Below, piece by piece: positions 1 through 11,800 of a stretch of 64,000 nt of DNA. A model generated the notes under the pieces. That model was not told the DNA's origin. It saw only the letters and a program-made list of their open reading frames with translations, and did no database searches. Numbering within the stretch: position 1 is the stretch's first letter; every line of letters starts with the position of its first letter. Location of the stretch: contig NC_135360.1 in assembly GCF_051622035.1 (NCBI RefSeq), positions 8,794,001 to 8,858,000 of the forward strand, read 5' to 3'. Source of the DNA: Arctopsyche grandis (taxonomy: Eukaryota > Arthropoda > Insecta > Trichoptera > Hydropsychidae). The translations under genes and the position numbers were made by a program.

Positions 1-93
1 TTTGTTGTTTTCTTATAATTTGTAATTATTATTATTATCCGCTATTATATAACTTATTATTTTTATGATTGTGCTAAATGTGTTGTTTGTGTA

Positions 94-108
<15 letters not shown>

Positions 109-125
<17 letters not shown>

Positions 126-430
126 ATATTAGCCAAAGTGACATTACAGAGATCTCCAACGCGTCACTGTGGCCGGTCATTCAGTAAAAATAACATCATA
201 ACAGTAATAATAACTTATAAAAATAACAATATTGACACAACATCATTAAAATCATAAAATCATAAAAAAAAAACATAGATAAAGTAATAACAATCATTCA
301 TATTTAATAGGCAAAATCAACCACTGGCATTCCTCAACAACCACTCAACCAGATTAGTATATTTTATATTGAAGAGGTCAATTTCACCAGAAATCCGGTT
401 GAGCAGATATATAGCCCTAGATATAGGAGC
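109..430 (-). repeat. A-rich interspersed repeat, probably retroposon 3' region
   Basis: A (TTTA)n run at 109-123 is followed by a conserved-looking block and an A-rich stretch ending near an AATCCGGTTGAGCAG block at about 391. Similar blocks recur at 53120-53180 (TTTATTTATTA followed by a GGTAACATTACAGA block) and 53990-54030 (AATCTGGTTGAGCAG). If the (TTTA)n is the complement of a 3' tail, the element lies on the - strand. No coding frame is seen; the class is not resolved. Confidence 0.3.
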
Positions 431-435
431 CGTTG

Positions 436-437
<2 letters not shown>

Positions 438-478
<41 letters not shown>
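438..478. repeat. (AT)n microsatellite
   Basis: About 20 uninterrupted AT units. The translated 'YIYIYI' frame across it is an artefact of the repeat. Confidence 0.9.
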
Positions 479-481
<3 letters not shown>

Positions 482-600
482 TTGTTTTTGTTATGTCTAA
501 TTTCTTTAGTTATTATTTTGTTTCTTTTCTTTTCTGTTATATTTTTGACCATTGTGGCGCATTAGGAATTCCTGTAATGCTACAATGGTCCAAACTTTAA

Positions 601-3600
601 ATAAATAAATCACTAGACGGTGAATATGCTAACATGAAAAAAAATAAAAATAAAAAGATATATAAACATCTATTAGGAAATACAAAATGGAAAAGACAAA
701 CAAACATATTGTATCAGTGAGAGACTCTGTATCAAAAGACATTGTAACTGGAATCTATAAGTAAAATAAACTCGTTTAACTTTGTTTTAATATGTTTAAG
801 TATTCACTAGCTTTCAAAACTAAAACTTTGACTATCGTCAATATATAAAATATGACATTTTATGTTTTGTGTTTGAAAACAAGTGTTTTGAATTTTGAAA
901 GATATTTACAAAAAATAAGTGAAAATATTTAAACCTTTACGTATAATACAAAAGCAGAAGTATGTACATATGTACATATAATGCAATATGCACAAAATAT
1001 AATTTGTTAACGCTATACATTATTTTCTATAGATGTCACTAATTTTCAAGCTAAATTCTTCAGAAGACAACGAATAATGTATGTATGTATCATCAGTGAT
1101 GATACATTACACTTAATCAGCAGAGAAAAACTCTTTTATGAACACTTCCTATTACATATATCGAATAGGTATCATTTTTTCAATCTAAGTAACGAAAACT
1201 ATTCAATTTTAATGTATTATTACAACTTTATTGTATTACATTTATGTACTTTTTTATAGTTTCAATATCTTGATTACGATATCGATAACAACTGATCGAA
1301 CAAAATACTCAACTTTCAGACAAACAATCACTGTCGAATTGTATGATTTAGTACGAACAAATCATGGGAACCGCCCCGCATGGGAAGTCGATTCTACCGC
1401 AGTATCACACCCTCCCCTAAATGAACACTACATATGTATGTACATAGGTAAAATGCAATTTTTTTTCAATCGGCGCAAACATGCGGGTACATACCTATCA
1501 TCATGAGAACAATTACTTTGGGAAAAATTTTAAATCATATTTTAATTATTGAATGGAATCAAGACGACTTTTCTTACTAGTACATATTGTAAGCTTAAGC
1601 ATACGAACGCCATATTGGAAGACCACTTTCTTATTTTCTGTGGTTTGATAGCTTTTTTATGGTTCAATATGTTCAGCCATTCAGCGGGTATAACCGTGGT
1701 TTTTATGAGTCATTTGGGTAGTTAGAACTCCCGCATGCTCTCATAACCGGAGGTCGCTATTTGAGAAGATAATACATATTTTTTGATTACTCGTACTTCA
1801 GCTTCATTGGACGAATTCCGACAGTGTGGAAACTGTGCGCCGCTCATTTTAATATTATTTTATTATTTATTACTATATTTTCAGCTACCTGATATCGACT
1901 GTTCCCATTGAATTCATCCTAGAGAGATTAACTTTTAAAAAGGCGATTTCGGAATATTAGTAAATTCAGTTTAATATATTTTTAATGATTAAATGTATAT
2001 GAGTTTGTATGTGCTTGATTCGAAATATTTTGTGTCCAAGAAAAACTTATAGCTTTGAACTCTTTTAGAAAACCATTTCGTAATAAGAAATGAATGGAGT
2101 AAGGTTTAGTTTTTCATCATACATCGGCGCATACTTCATCCAATTGATCCACTTAACTCCAATTGCCCCGAGCGAGACATGCAGGGGCGCAAGCTAAATT
2201 GACTTCAATTAATCTAAACGACAATGACGCATTTCTAGCACCTAACACAAGACTTCTTCAATGCAGCATCACACAAAATCAACAGAAGATTCTGCATATC
2301 ATACTTTCAGGAAATGTTAAACATAAGAGTTACCAGTCAATGATTTTAGGAATTGTGCAAATCATTAGTTAATATATCATTAAATATTGCATACATGCAT
2401 TGACTCACTTTTATCATATTTATTTAAATTTAAAATTCTGTTTAAAATCAAATGAATTGTGAAATAGAAAAACTAACTAAAATGTTATGATAAAATCATC
2501 TATATTTTTAGGTAATAGAAGATGCATTCTTTTCCGTGAGAATTTAATTGTTTGAGTAAACACTCGAGTGTCAAGTTTCATACCGAGTTATTTTGGTTTG
2601 GGAACATACATGTGTTCGACGTTTCGCTAATCTTCAAACGTTGCGAATTAAAATTTCTCAATTTCCATGATGTGAAGATTGGTGGATGAACAAATAAACA
2701 GATTTACATAAGAAAGTGTCACACTTTAAACGTAATGGTTATATTAAAGCAATTAAAATAACCTTTTCATTCAAGTTGAGAAACACTGATTGATAGGTAT
2801 GTGCTGTTGTTTTCAAAACACGTGTTGCAGACGGAGAATAGATCTATCAAACGAACTCGTCGACTTCCTCATTAAGTTCAATTGAATGATTCAAAGTTTG
2901 CTACAATATGAGGGTATTTTTTTTTTCGAGATGAACAACTTCAACGATGACAAATTTCGTGTGATACAGCAAGTTTTAAATTTGAGGTTTGTCCAACGAT
3001 AAGAATGTGTAGACACGAGTGTAAAATGTTTTCATTCTAAGATCTCATTTTAAATGTATTTATGTATCTATGTTTGATATTAAAAAAAGTTCTACGTGGA
3101 AAATTCTTATTATAAAATTTCGTATACAAAATGTGTGTACATGATGGTTTGTGATAATGTGAAAGTATTGTTATGGTGAAGTACAGTATACGGGAATTTA
3201 CAATGTACATATGTATATTTGATTTTGATGAAAGCGTTTTCCGATTGGAATATGAAAATTTAGAAAATTCTGGGATAGGGTAGTGGCGTGGATGTTAGCT
3301 GGGTGAGAATGGCCATCGGAGACGATGATGGTCTCTTTATAATGAGAGATTTGATTAGTCCTTGTTTAGGTTCATTATGGCCATTTAGGGCCGTTCGCAC
3401 TGCTGTGCAACGATATGGCAACCGCTTGTGATTGATCGTGTCGACACAAAAAGTTTATATAAAAAACAAAAGCGTGGTTCAATTCATTATATTTAAATAC
3501 ACTAAATTTAGATTTTTATGAATGAAATTTACATTTTTTATACAAATAATTTTTTTCTTGATATCAAAAAAATAAATCACATTTTTTCATATCCTAATTC

Positions 3601-5259
3601 TAATATTTAAAAAAAACTTATTTCGTCACACTGACAGTTCATACAGACAGACGTTCACTGACAATGTGCAGTCTGTCAACTGATTGACAACTTTAGTTTT
3701 TGTAATAATTCTCTTCAACGTCATTATATTGGAAATATTTTGTTCGAATTCAAGTTAACCTTTTGAGTTCAGACGTCTTTTCTGTTGAAAGCCCACCACG
3801 CTTAAAATTTCGCCAACATTTCCAATTAGAATTATTTAGAAATTCAATAGAAAGCAGGTATAAAAATTGTAGCCAATGCTAACAAACCCTAGATCACTAC
3901 CCTAGATAACTAGCGCCGATGATTTCGAGTTTTGTAAAGATATGTTTAGACTCTAATATATCTTGCAAAAATATAAAATAAATGTATTTTTCCAAACCCA
4001 ATTCCATCTTATTCATTGTTGTTAAAATGTAATGCTCACAACCTAAATGCCAAGCCACAATCTAAAATACTCAGCAGTTAGGGATTTCCATCGGATAATC
4101 CTGCTATGGTTATAAATTCAGAAATTCCGTTGTAAACGAATCTTTAAAAACGTTGACAAATGAATGACACGGATTACACGACCCATGTTTAATGCATTTT
4201 CACTTTATCTATGTACGTAGTAACAATAGATGAAGTTTTGTAGTCATGCGAAAATTCAAACTCGAGATTTTTTTTGCAATGCTACCTGGAATGTCTTAGC
4301 GGGTAGTATTCTTATTTAGTTTGTACATGCTCAAAATTCAACGCCTATCGGCGCTTTTCAGGTCCATGGACTCGTAGGCAAAACGCTGATCGGCGTTTGT
4401 CAGCATTCAAAGTGTTAACATATTTTCAGAGATGAAATAAGAAGAGACAGCAGTAAGAATCGATTTCGATAATTATCTCAGGGTGAGTGTTCTTTTCATT
4501 TCATGGATATCAAAAATTCGCTTTTTATCAATTGCACACATATCTACATATGTGCACCAAAACCAATATTATAATATAAGTGCCTATAAGGCTATAAATG
4601 TATTCTATACGAATTTCTACTGAAATTCAGAAAAATTCAACCCCATTATTTTTAAAGGTTAGCATTTTGGTAATTTATTTTTATTTAGAATTTGGTATTT
4701 AGAACAGCAGTAACAAGATGTATAAACATTCTTTGTCCGTAAAATGAAAGTACTAAAGGGAAACACAAAAAACAAAACTCTATGAACATATGTATGTATG
4801 TATGTATGTTAGCAATATTTTATCGTTGAATTGTAATAAAGGAAAGCCTATATTTTTTACATATTTTCATTCTATCAGAAATTGATGATTAATATTATTG
4901 ATGATTGCAATCTAGACAATCTATTATTGATGATTGCAATCTATTGTAGTAGATTTTTCTGACGAAGGCTCTAAAAGAAGATCAGAAACATGAAATTTAC
5001 TCAAAGGAGAGCAAAAATTCTCACTTTAAGTTTCCTATTACTTATTATTAATTTATTGTTTGTCCATAAGATTATATAATCATTAAAACGATAATTTTTT
5101 TTACATATGTATTGTGATATCTCCAAAGTGATCTAATCAAGTATTTTTCCTCAAATGGAAAACCAAGCAAGGAAAATTTTCCGAGTAGCCCTATTATAGC
5201 AGCGCTTTGCAAGGTGACAGCATCTCAATCGAGTTCAATATTGACCACAATTCCAGCAA
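601..5259. other. Non-coding DNA upstream of repo
   Basis: AT-rich sequence without a supported exon. It holds short hairpins, a 22-bp direct repeat (TATTATTGATGATTGCAATC at about 4890 and 4922), a reversed LINE-like scrap at 4195-4280 shared with 47390-47490 and 59335-59400, and Gcm-like motifs reported separately. Distal regulatory DNA of repo is the simplest reading but is not shown. Confidence 0.5.
1481..1488 (+). promoter_or_regulatory. Gcm-type binding motif ATGCGGGT
   Basis: An exact match to the Glial cells missing consensus AT(G/A)CGGG(T/C). Gcm is the direct activator of repo in Drosophila. Four further seven-of-eight matches lie upstream of repo at 1374-1381 (-), 1729-1736 (-), 3188-3195 (+) and 6532-6539 (-). 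Function is inferred only. Confidence 0.35.
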
Positions 5260-5840
5260 TTGGCGACTAAAACTGCACCGAAATGCGGTATCGACGAGTT
5301 TAGGGGTCATCGGTTACCCTGCGAGCGCTCCTCTCTCTCTCTCCCGCCCCACTTATTAAGCCACTTAAGCCATTATCGGTAAATCGAAACCGACCGTTTT
5401 TTATTAATAATAATTCCTACTATTTACAGTACAGATCCTAATTAACGTTCGCGTTTGGCCGCCGTTGGCCCGTTTTGTCGTGCACTTATTTGAGTGCCGC
5501 GGTACAAGTGCGACACAAAAAACACACACACTTAAATATTAACGTGTTAAAATATTTTGAAATTTTGCATCTTGGAAGAACATAGCATCAGTGAATTCGT
5601 GCTAAAATTGTGAATTTTCCGCCGAAAAGTGTAATGTTTGCTACAAATTTGCACCGCGCGTTTGACGCGTGTCATAAACGACCGCCATTTTATGTAAACG
5701 TTCGTCTTTTGTTTATTGTCAAGTGATTATTGAATTCCATATTTATAACAATTGAATTTTATTTATTTAAAATTGTTGGATTTACAAACAAACGAGGATG
5801 AATAAAGTGATAAGTGGATAAATTGGAATTATTTTGAAGG
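5260..5840 (+). promoter_or_regulatory. Candidate distal promoter or non-coding first exon
   Basis: Base composition is more balanced than in the flanks, with many CpG steps (5450-5700). A good splice donor (GAAG|GTAAGATT) falls at about 5840. The stretch could be a 5' non-coding exon of repo reaching an acceptor upstream of 8803, or an enhancer. No long reading frame is present. Without RNA evidence this is a guess from composition and one donor. Confidence 0.2.
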
Positions 5841-6459
5841 TAAGATTTTTTATTTAATTTTATTTATTGCAAATAAGTAACTGTGTTCATACATAATGAA
5901 TCATAAAATAAGAAATTCATTCAATTATTAGATTCTTATTAGAATCAAGTAAAAAATATTGCTAGTTTTATTTTTCAGGTAAGCAAGTACCTTTCTATTT
6001 AAGTATCTACTAATTCTAATTATCATGAATATAATCTAAAATTATTTATAAATCAATGTTATTTTACTGAATCTTCTAAATTATTATATGACTTCTATTC
6101 GATTCATCGTGAAATTTACAAAATCAAGTATGCATTCTTGATAATATGTATTTTAATGAACTTTGACGCCTTTTTATAATCAACTAATTTTAAAATAACG
6201 GAATATACCAAATAAAAAAACCTGAAACATTGAAGAATCTATAGCATTTTGAAGCATTTACAATAAATACGCTCGTTAATATACATATATAAATATAAGA
6301 GTCTAATATAAATACATATGTAATGTATCTTTCAGAAGGAAAACTGGAAATTCAGTAGAAATGAAAATTGTATCTTTTTATGAAATAGAAACATTACGTA
6401 GGAACAGATATTAGGAATTTTCATCAATATTTTTGTAAAATTGTGGGAAATCTTCGACG

Positions 6460-6730
6460 TTTATGACTGATATGATTTTTTATCGCCTCCTAAGGGATGA
6501 TTCCCATGATTTTATGCGACGATCTGACACGTCCCGCATGTGGGAGCCCACATGGTGTCTGACCGGTGATGTGGCACGCGACCACCCCCATAAACCACCC
6601 CCCCTGAAAGTGGACCAAGGCACTTTTGCACGCGACCACAAAAAATAAATACAATACGCGTACGAAGTGACACATCCGCGGGTCGGAAAGTCCCGCCCCC
6701 CGAGTACTGTCATTGGACACAACGGGAATG
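6460..6730. promoter_or_regulatory. GC-rich island upstream of repo
   Basis: A 270-bp GC-rich block in AT-rich surroundings. Short open frames overlap on both strands, as expected when stop codons are rare by composition, so I do not call a gene. It carries one Gcm-like motif (6532-6539, reverse) and direct repeats of CACGCGACCAC (about 6573 and 6628). A regulatory element is possible. Confidence 0.25.
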
Positions 6731-7780
6731 TTATCGCTTACGACCTAAGTGTGCATATGTGCGATTTCAATTGTGAGTCTTATGAACACCGGTTTCAGTA
6801 CTAGGGAGCTTCAAATTCGTTCGATGCTGCGAAAGCTTTCGCGCCGAGTGAGGATTCTCAAACGCAGTTGGTCATGAAAATGGGTATATGAAGATTTCGT
6901 TAGTAAATTTTTGTGTACATAAAATTACAGTTTGTTAAAAAAACGTAAAGGAGGTAGGTAATGATTAAATGTACAGAATTCTTTATAATTTATATGAAAA
7001 TTTATGTTTTTTAATTCTTTCTTAAAACTGGAATAAATGCTGGGAGAAAAATAAGCAATTTGGTTGCATCAATAGAGTGATATCATTTTTTGTTAGCATT
7101 ATATGCGTGCAATATATATTTTTTTATTTAATATATTTATGTACATATGAATACCGGAAATGAAAGAGTACCTGAATGCCACTTTTTAGATTCTGTGATA
7201 CATCGATTTTTGTCAATACATTGTTCAACAATTGTACAAAGAAAATTGGTTTTTAGGACTTGGATCATATTTTAAAACTTTGTGGCTTGCATATAGAACG
7301 AAAATTTGTCAAAATAACCGATTTTGGATTGTTTGACACATAGATCCTTTTTACTTCCGGTTTCATATATTGTCAATAAATGAAAATTTTGTTTAAGAAA
7401 ATAAGAATTTTTGAAAAAATAAATAGCATTTATGCGAAAATTATATACACAAAAATGAAGAAAGTATACAATTTATTTTATAATCATCCAAATTTCGATA
7501 ATAGCACTGAATTACAACATTTCATGACTCAAGCCTAGGTAGTTTTTCTCAACTCGATTCGATCTGTACAATTTTTAATCAAATTGAATTTGACATTCAA
7601 TTGTCAAAATATCAAAGTGATGTTTTTTTTATAAGAATTATGAATTAAGAATTATACACACTTGCCGATTAATGTCCAAATTAACTGGCATGCACCGTTC
7701 ATGAACTGAACACTTTTTTGGCATTTTCATGAAATGAGCAATTTCGCGAAGCGGGTGTAACACATATATGTACATAACAT

Positions 7781-7968
7781 GGTAAACGGATTATTGCAAA
7801 AATTGCGATCACGCGCACGATAATCGCGAATACGGAATATCTGGCATTCGAATTCTCGTTAGTACAATATTTCGCTTTTGATTGATGGAGTTTTTGGGTG
7901 CCAGACGTTCCACGATCAACATTTTATGACGTGCGCGAGATCGCTTTTTGCGGAATAGTCAGCAAACC
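7781..7968. mobile_element. MITE, 9-bp-TSD family (copy 5)
   Basis: Starts GGTAAACGGATTATT and ends near AGCAAACC. It is flanked by ACATAACAT (7772-7780) and AAATAACAT (7969-7977), a 9-bp target duplication with one mismatch. The body matches the copies at 19447, 19930, 21608 and 25759 (shared TCGCGAATACGGAATATCTGGCA and TTTTTGGGTGCCAG-type blocks). No transposase. 9-bp duplications are typical of Mutator-like elements; that class call is inference. Confidence 0.75.
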
Positions 7969-8384
7969 AAATAACATAACTAGTAGCCTTGGTGTACACA
8001 TTCGTGCACTTGATATAAAGTATAATTTCAAATCCATAAAGTGAAAAGATCACTTAGCCCGAGCCAATTATCGAACTCGAATGTTGCCACCGCCTATTTT
8101 AATTTCATCTCTGGAGATAATTAAACACGAACTTGAAGAATGAACCGCACGATATGGTGGCGTTGAAAATAAATAAAATAAAACGTCTGCTGTGCGAACA
8201 ATCAATGTGTGTGACGAAATAAGTTGTTTATATACATGTATAGATTATAGCAAATCGTAGGCAACCTATTCTATGTAGTATCATAGAACTATGTATGAAT
8301 CGTAGCATGGAATGAAAATAGGAAGGGGGAGGGGGGGTGGGAGAGCGCCTCGCACCACAGCTTGAGCACCGCTATCGGGGTGCG

Positions 8385-8450
8385 CTGTGATTGGTCGTGG
8401 GGTTCGGATGCTCGTCGACAGCAGCCGACGTCCACTTAAAATATAAATTG
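8385..8450 (+). promoter_or_regulatory. repo: Probable repo core promoter
   Basis: A reversed CCAAT box (ATTGG, 8390-8394) is followed by TATAAAT at 8442-8448, about 355 bp before the repo start codon, in a GC-richer stretch (8330-8600). Spacing predicts transcription start near 8470 and a 5' UTR of about 330 nt. An alternative upstream first exon around 5.8 kb cannot be excluded. Confidence 0.4.
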
Positions 8451-8802
8451 TGTAACTAAAGGACGAATTTGGTTAGTTGACCGCTGATTAAAGCCACTTA
8501 GCCGGTCGCGCTGTGTGAGTGAGGCTAGGCAGCGCCGTGCACCGCTAAATGAACACAAATTGTTTTATATTGGAGTTAATAAATTGGTTGCTGAGCCCGC
8601 CTAGCCGGCCCTGATAGGGTGTTATGGCAATTTTACTCAATCAGACACAAATTTAATCAACGTCAGTTAACTTATTTGCACTAATCAACCGGACCGAACG
8701 TTTCGCCGCGGGGAAGTTTTCAACCGGACTAATTGTATCGACGACAATGACCAATTAATTTCGCCAAGTGTTGTGATTCGAGCCATCCATCCGACCGAAA
8801 AG

Positions 8803-11800
8803 ATGGAATCGAACGGATTCGACGATCAAATTTTCCAAGATTTCCAAGGACAGAGTTTGACCAGTTTGCAAAACGCCGGAGGTTCCATGTTGGCCAACAA
8901 GAATTCCCTGAACGACAGAAACTCCAGCAGCATGCACTCCATTCAAGTGATGCTGAGTATGCAGCAGCATCATCATGAGATGATGCTGGGCGTGTCGCCG
9001 ATGAGCGGAAGCCCTCCGCCGCATTCGAAGATGTCCGAGCAGCAGTGTCACAGCACTTTGCAGAACGCCAGTATGCAGAATCAGCACGAGTTGGGTGTCA
9101 TGTTCCATAATCCGGCCCTGGACAGTCCAGGGGGAGGAAACGGCGTTAAGAGAAAGACCGACGATGGTGTGATGCTGCAGCCTGTGGTTGTGACAAGTGC
9201 TAGTGACGGTGTTCCCATTACGAACCAAGTCACTAAAAAATCCGAGTCCAAAAAGAAGAACGATAACAACGGAATCAAAAAGAAAAAGACGAGGTATTTA
9301 TAAAAATGGTTAATGATGGTGGTTGGTTTTTTTTTTTGTGCACCTTTGTGTTTTTACAATGAAAAATTAATTTTACGCATAACGTATTGATAAAACTTGA
9401 TGTGTCTAGTTCCGCCTGTCATCAACTTCGTAACATTTTTTTTGAACATATGGTGTTTCTATAGGTTGATAAAAAATATAATTATATAGAGCACTGAAAA
9501 TTATTAAAGGGATATCAAAAATGAGTATCAAAAAATGGGAAAGTGTTGCTAATAAGTCGAAAATATATTTTATTATTCAATTTATGTACCTTCACAAATT
9601 TTTGAAATTTACAATTTTGTAGTTTATAGTCAATTACTTTATGATTTTTCTTAAAATCCAAATTAAAAGCAAGTTATGTTAAGATTGAAAAAACCTTAAA
9701 TTTTTTATGCGATAAAAATTGTTGTAATATTGAGATAAATCATATTTTTTTTGGGTACTAACTTAAAATATATTTGTTCACAGCGATATTACCCCTTAAT
9801 TTTTGAAATGAGATTTTTTTTCTTAAATAATATAGATTCCAGAAACCTCCAAAACCAAGACCGTTTAAATTCAAATTCAAGTAGTTTATACAAAATATTT
9901 TTAAATGTATGGATGGTTAAATATAAAGATTGATAGTTAAAATACATATGTAGGTTATATTATAGTTATTAATTTAAATTTGTTGTAGATATGTCAAAAT
10001 TAGCAATTTAATATTAAATAAATAAAATTCGACGAATTTAAATATTGGATATTGAAAATGAAAATTTGTAAATTGTCACATTTTTAGAGCTGGAAATTCT
10101 TGTCATTAAATTTAAATTAGCAAAGTGAAACATATAAAAGCCTTGTAAAGAATGAGATACGTTTTAGGTGCATGTCTATGTCAATATAATATTGCGATAT
10201 ATTTTTTATCAAGTAACAATATGACATACGTAGATACTTCTTACATTAGGGCCCAGATATTATACTTAAAATATGATAGGTTTGAGCCTTCTTTACTCCC
10301 TAGATCTTCATTAAATAACGAATTTGGAAAAAAGTATACCAGTTCCAGGTGTTCATTTAGTTTTATTAAATTACATAAAATTTCCGAACTACATAATTGA
10401 ATATTTATAATTACATATAAAATATAGTGTCATATGTATGAATGCATGTCTTTTTGTTTCTTTCTGTAAATTCAAATCCAAATTGTGCGTTTTCATTATT
10501 TATACTCATTGCATAATTTAATTAAATAATGCTTATAAACTAGAGATAAATTGTATTGCCCGTAAATGAATGTGGAAAATACTTATAAAATGTTTCAATA
10601 TATTTACCTGTATGTACATTGCAATTTTTTATCAATGTAATAAAAATAAATAAACGCAACAAAAAGCATGGTAGGTTATCAAAATCTGAAAATTAGACAC
10701 TTAATATTCATCGTTGGTGGAAGTTCTCAAACCTTTTGTGATGATGTGGGTCGCGTGCCAACCATATGGTCCTCTGACATCCCTTCAGCATAAAGTGAAG
10801 GGTGGACACGCTTAAATATAAACGAGCCGATGAATAACTATCTGCTAATATCATCGGTAGCTACGCGTCAAACGATAGGGGTAGAAAAAACACTGAATAT
10901 TTGCACAATAGCGGGGTAAATGTAAAAACGAATAAAAAAAAGACGAGCGAATTGAAATTGTTGTACACACGACTATTGAGGGGTTGATTGAGAAGTAAAT
11001 TACCCCTATGTAAGTGGCGTAGAGATTATTATCTTCGCCAGATTCCAACAGTTGCATTACGATCGTGGTGATATCTGATGAAGAATAAAGCGTAAGCTAT
11101 TGTATCAATAGTTGACAAGCTTTTCATAAGTTTTTTTGGAACTAGAGCTTGCATTGTGCATTTCTCCACAATAATATGCATTGGTTTGAGAGATTGTAGT
11201 TGTACCCACCTTATGTCATTTTTTATTGACTTAATGATGCTGTGTTAATAATCGTGCATGATGATCACTACGTTGAGGGGTGGCATGATAGTGTTTATTT
11301 TAAATTGGGGGAGGGGGGGTGGAAATAATATGCGGAACCTGCATAGAACTTAATGCAACATGTGTCGGAACGTGTCGAGTGATATCGAGCGTGAAATTAA
11401 ATGCACACGCCCCGTCATCACTGCTGTACATTAAACCCTTGTTCCAAATATTTGATTATTAATTGTCTTTGTAGAGGTTGTTTGGATGAAGTTTTGTCGA
11501 GGCGAGTTCGTAAACGTTGTTTAGATTTTGTGCTTTTGATTAGAGTCTAATGGTATGTTTAATTTTGTTGCAGAACAACGTTCACTGCGTATCAGCTCGA
11601 AGAGTTGGAGAGGGCGTTTGAAAGGGCGCCGTATCCTGATGTTTTTGCAAGAGAAGAATTGGCTTTGAAGTTGAACCTTAGTGAATCCAGAGTACAAGTA
11701 AGTGTCATTTATACGATTTTATATTCATCATCGTTATTAATCAATCCCCATTTTATACTCCAACATCCTTCCATTATTTTCAATATTGTCCACATCGTCA

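Noticed and set aside
364-552. Open frame reading Tyr-Ile repeats
   Set aside because: Translation of an (AT)n microsatellite; same reason for frames at 28256, 36610 and 56825-57180.
8755-9228. Reverse-strand frame of 157 codons over repo exon 1
   Set aside because: Shadow of the repo coding exon; His/Leu-rich content follows from the complementary codons and no splice context exists.
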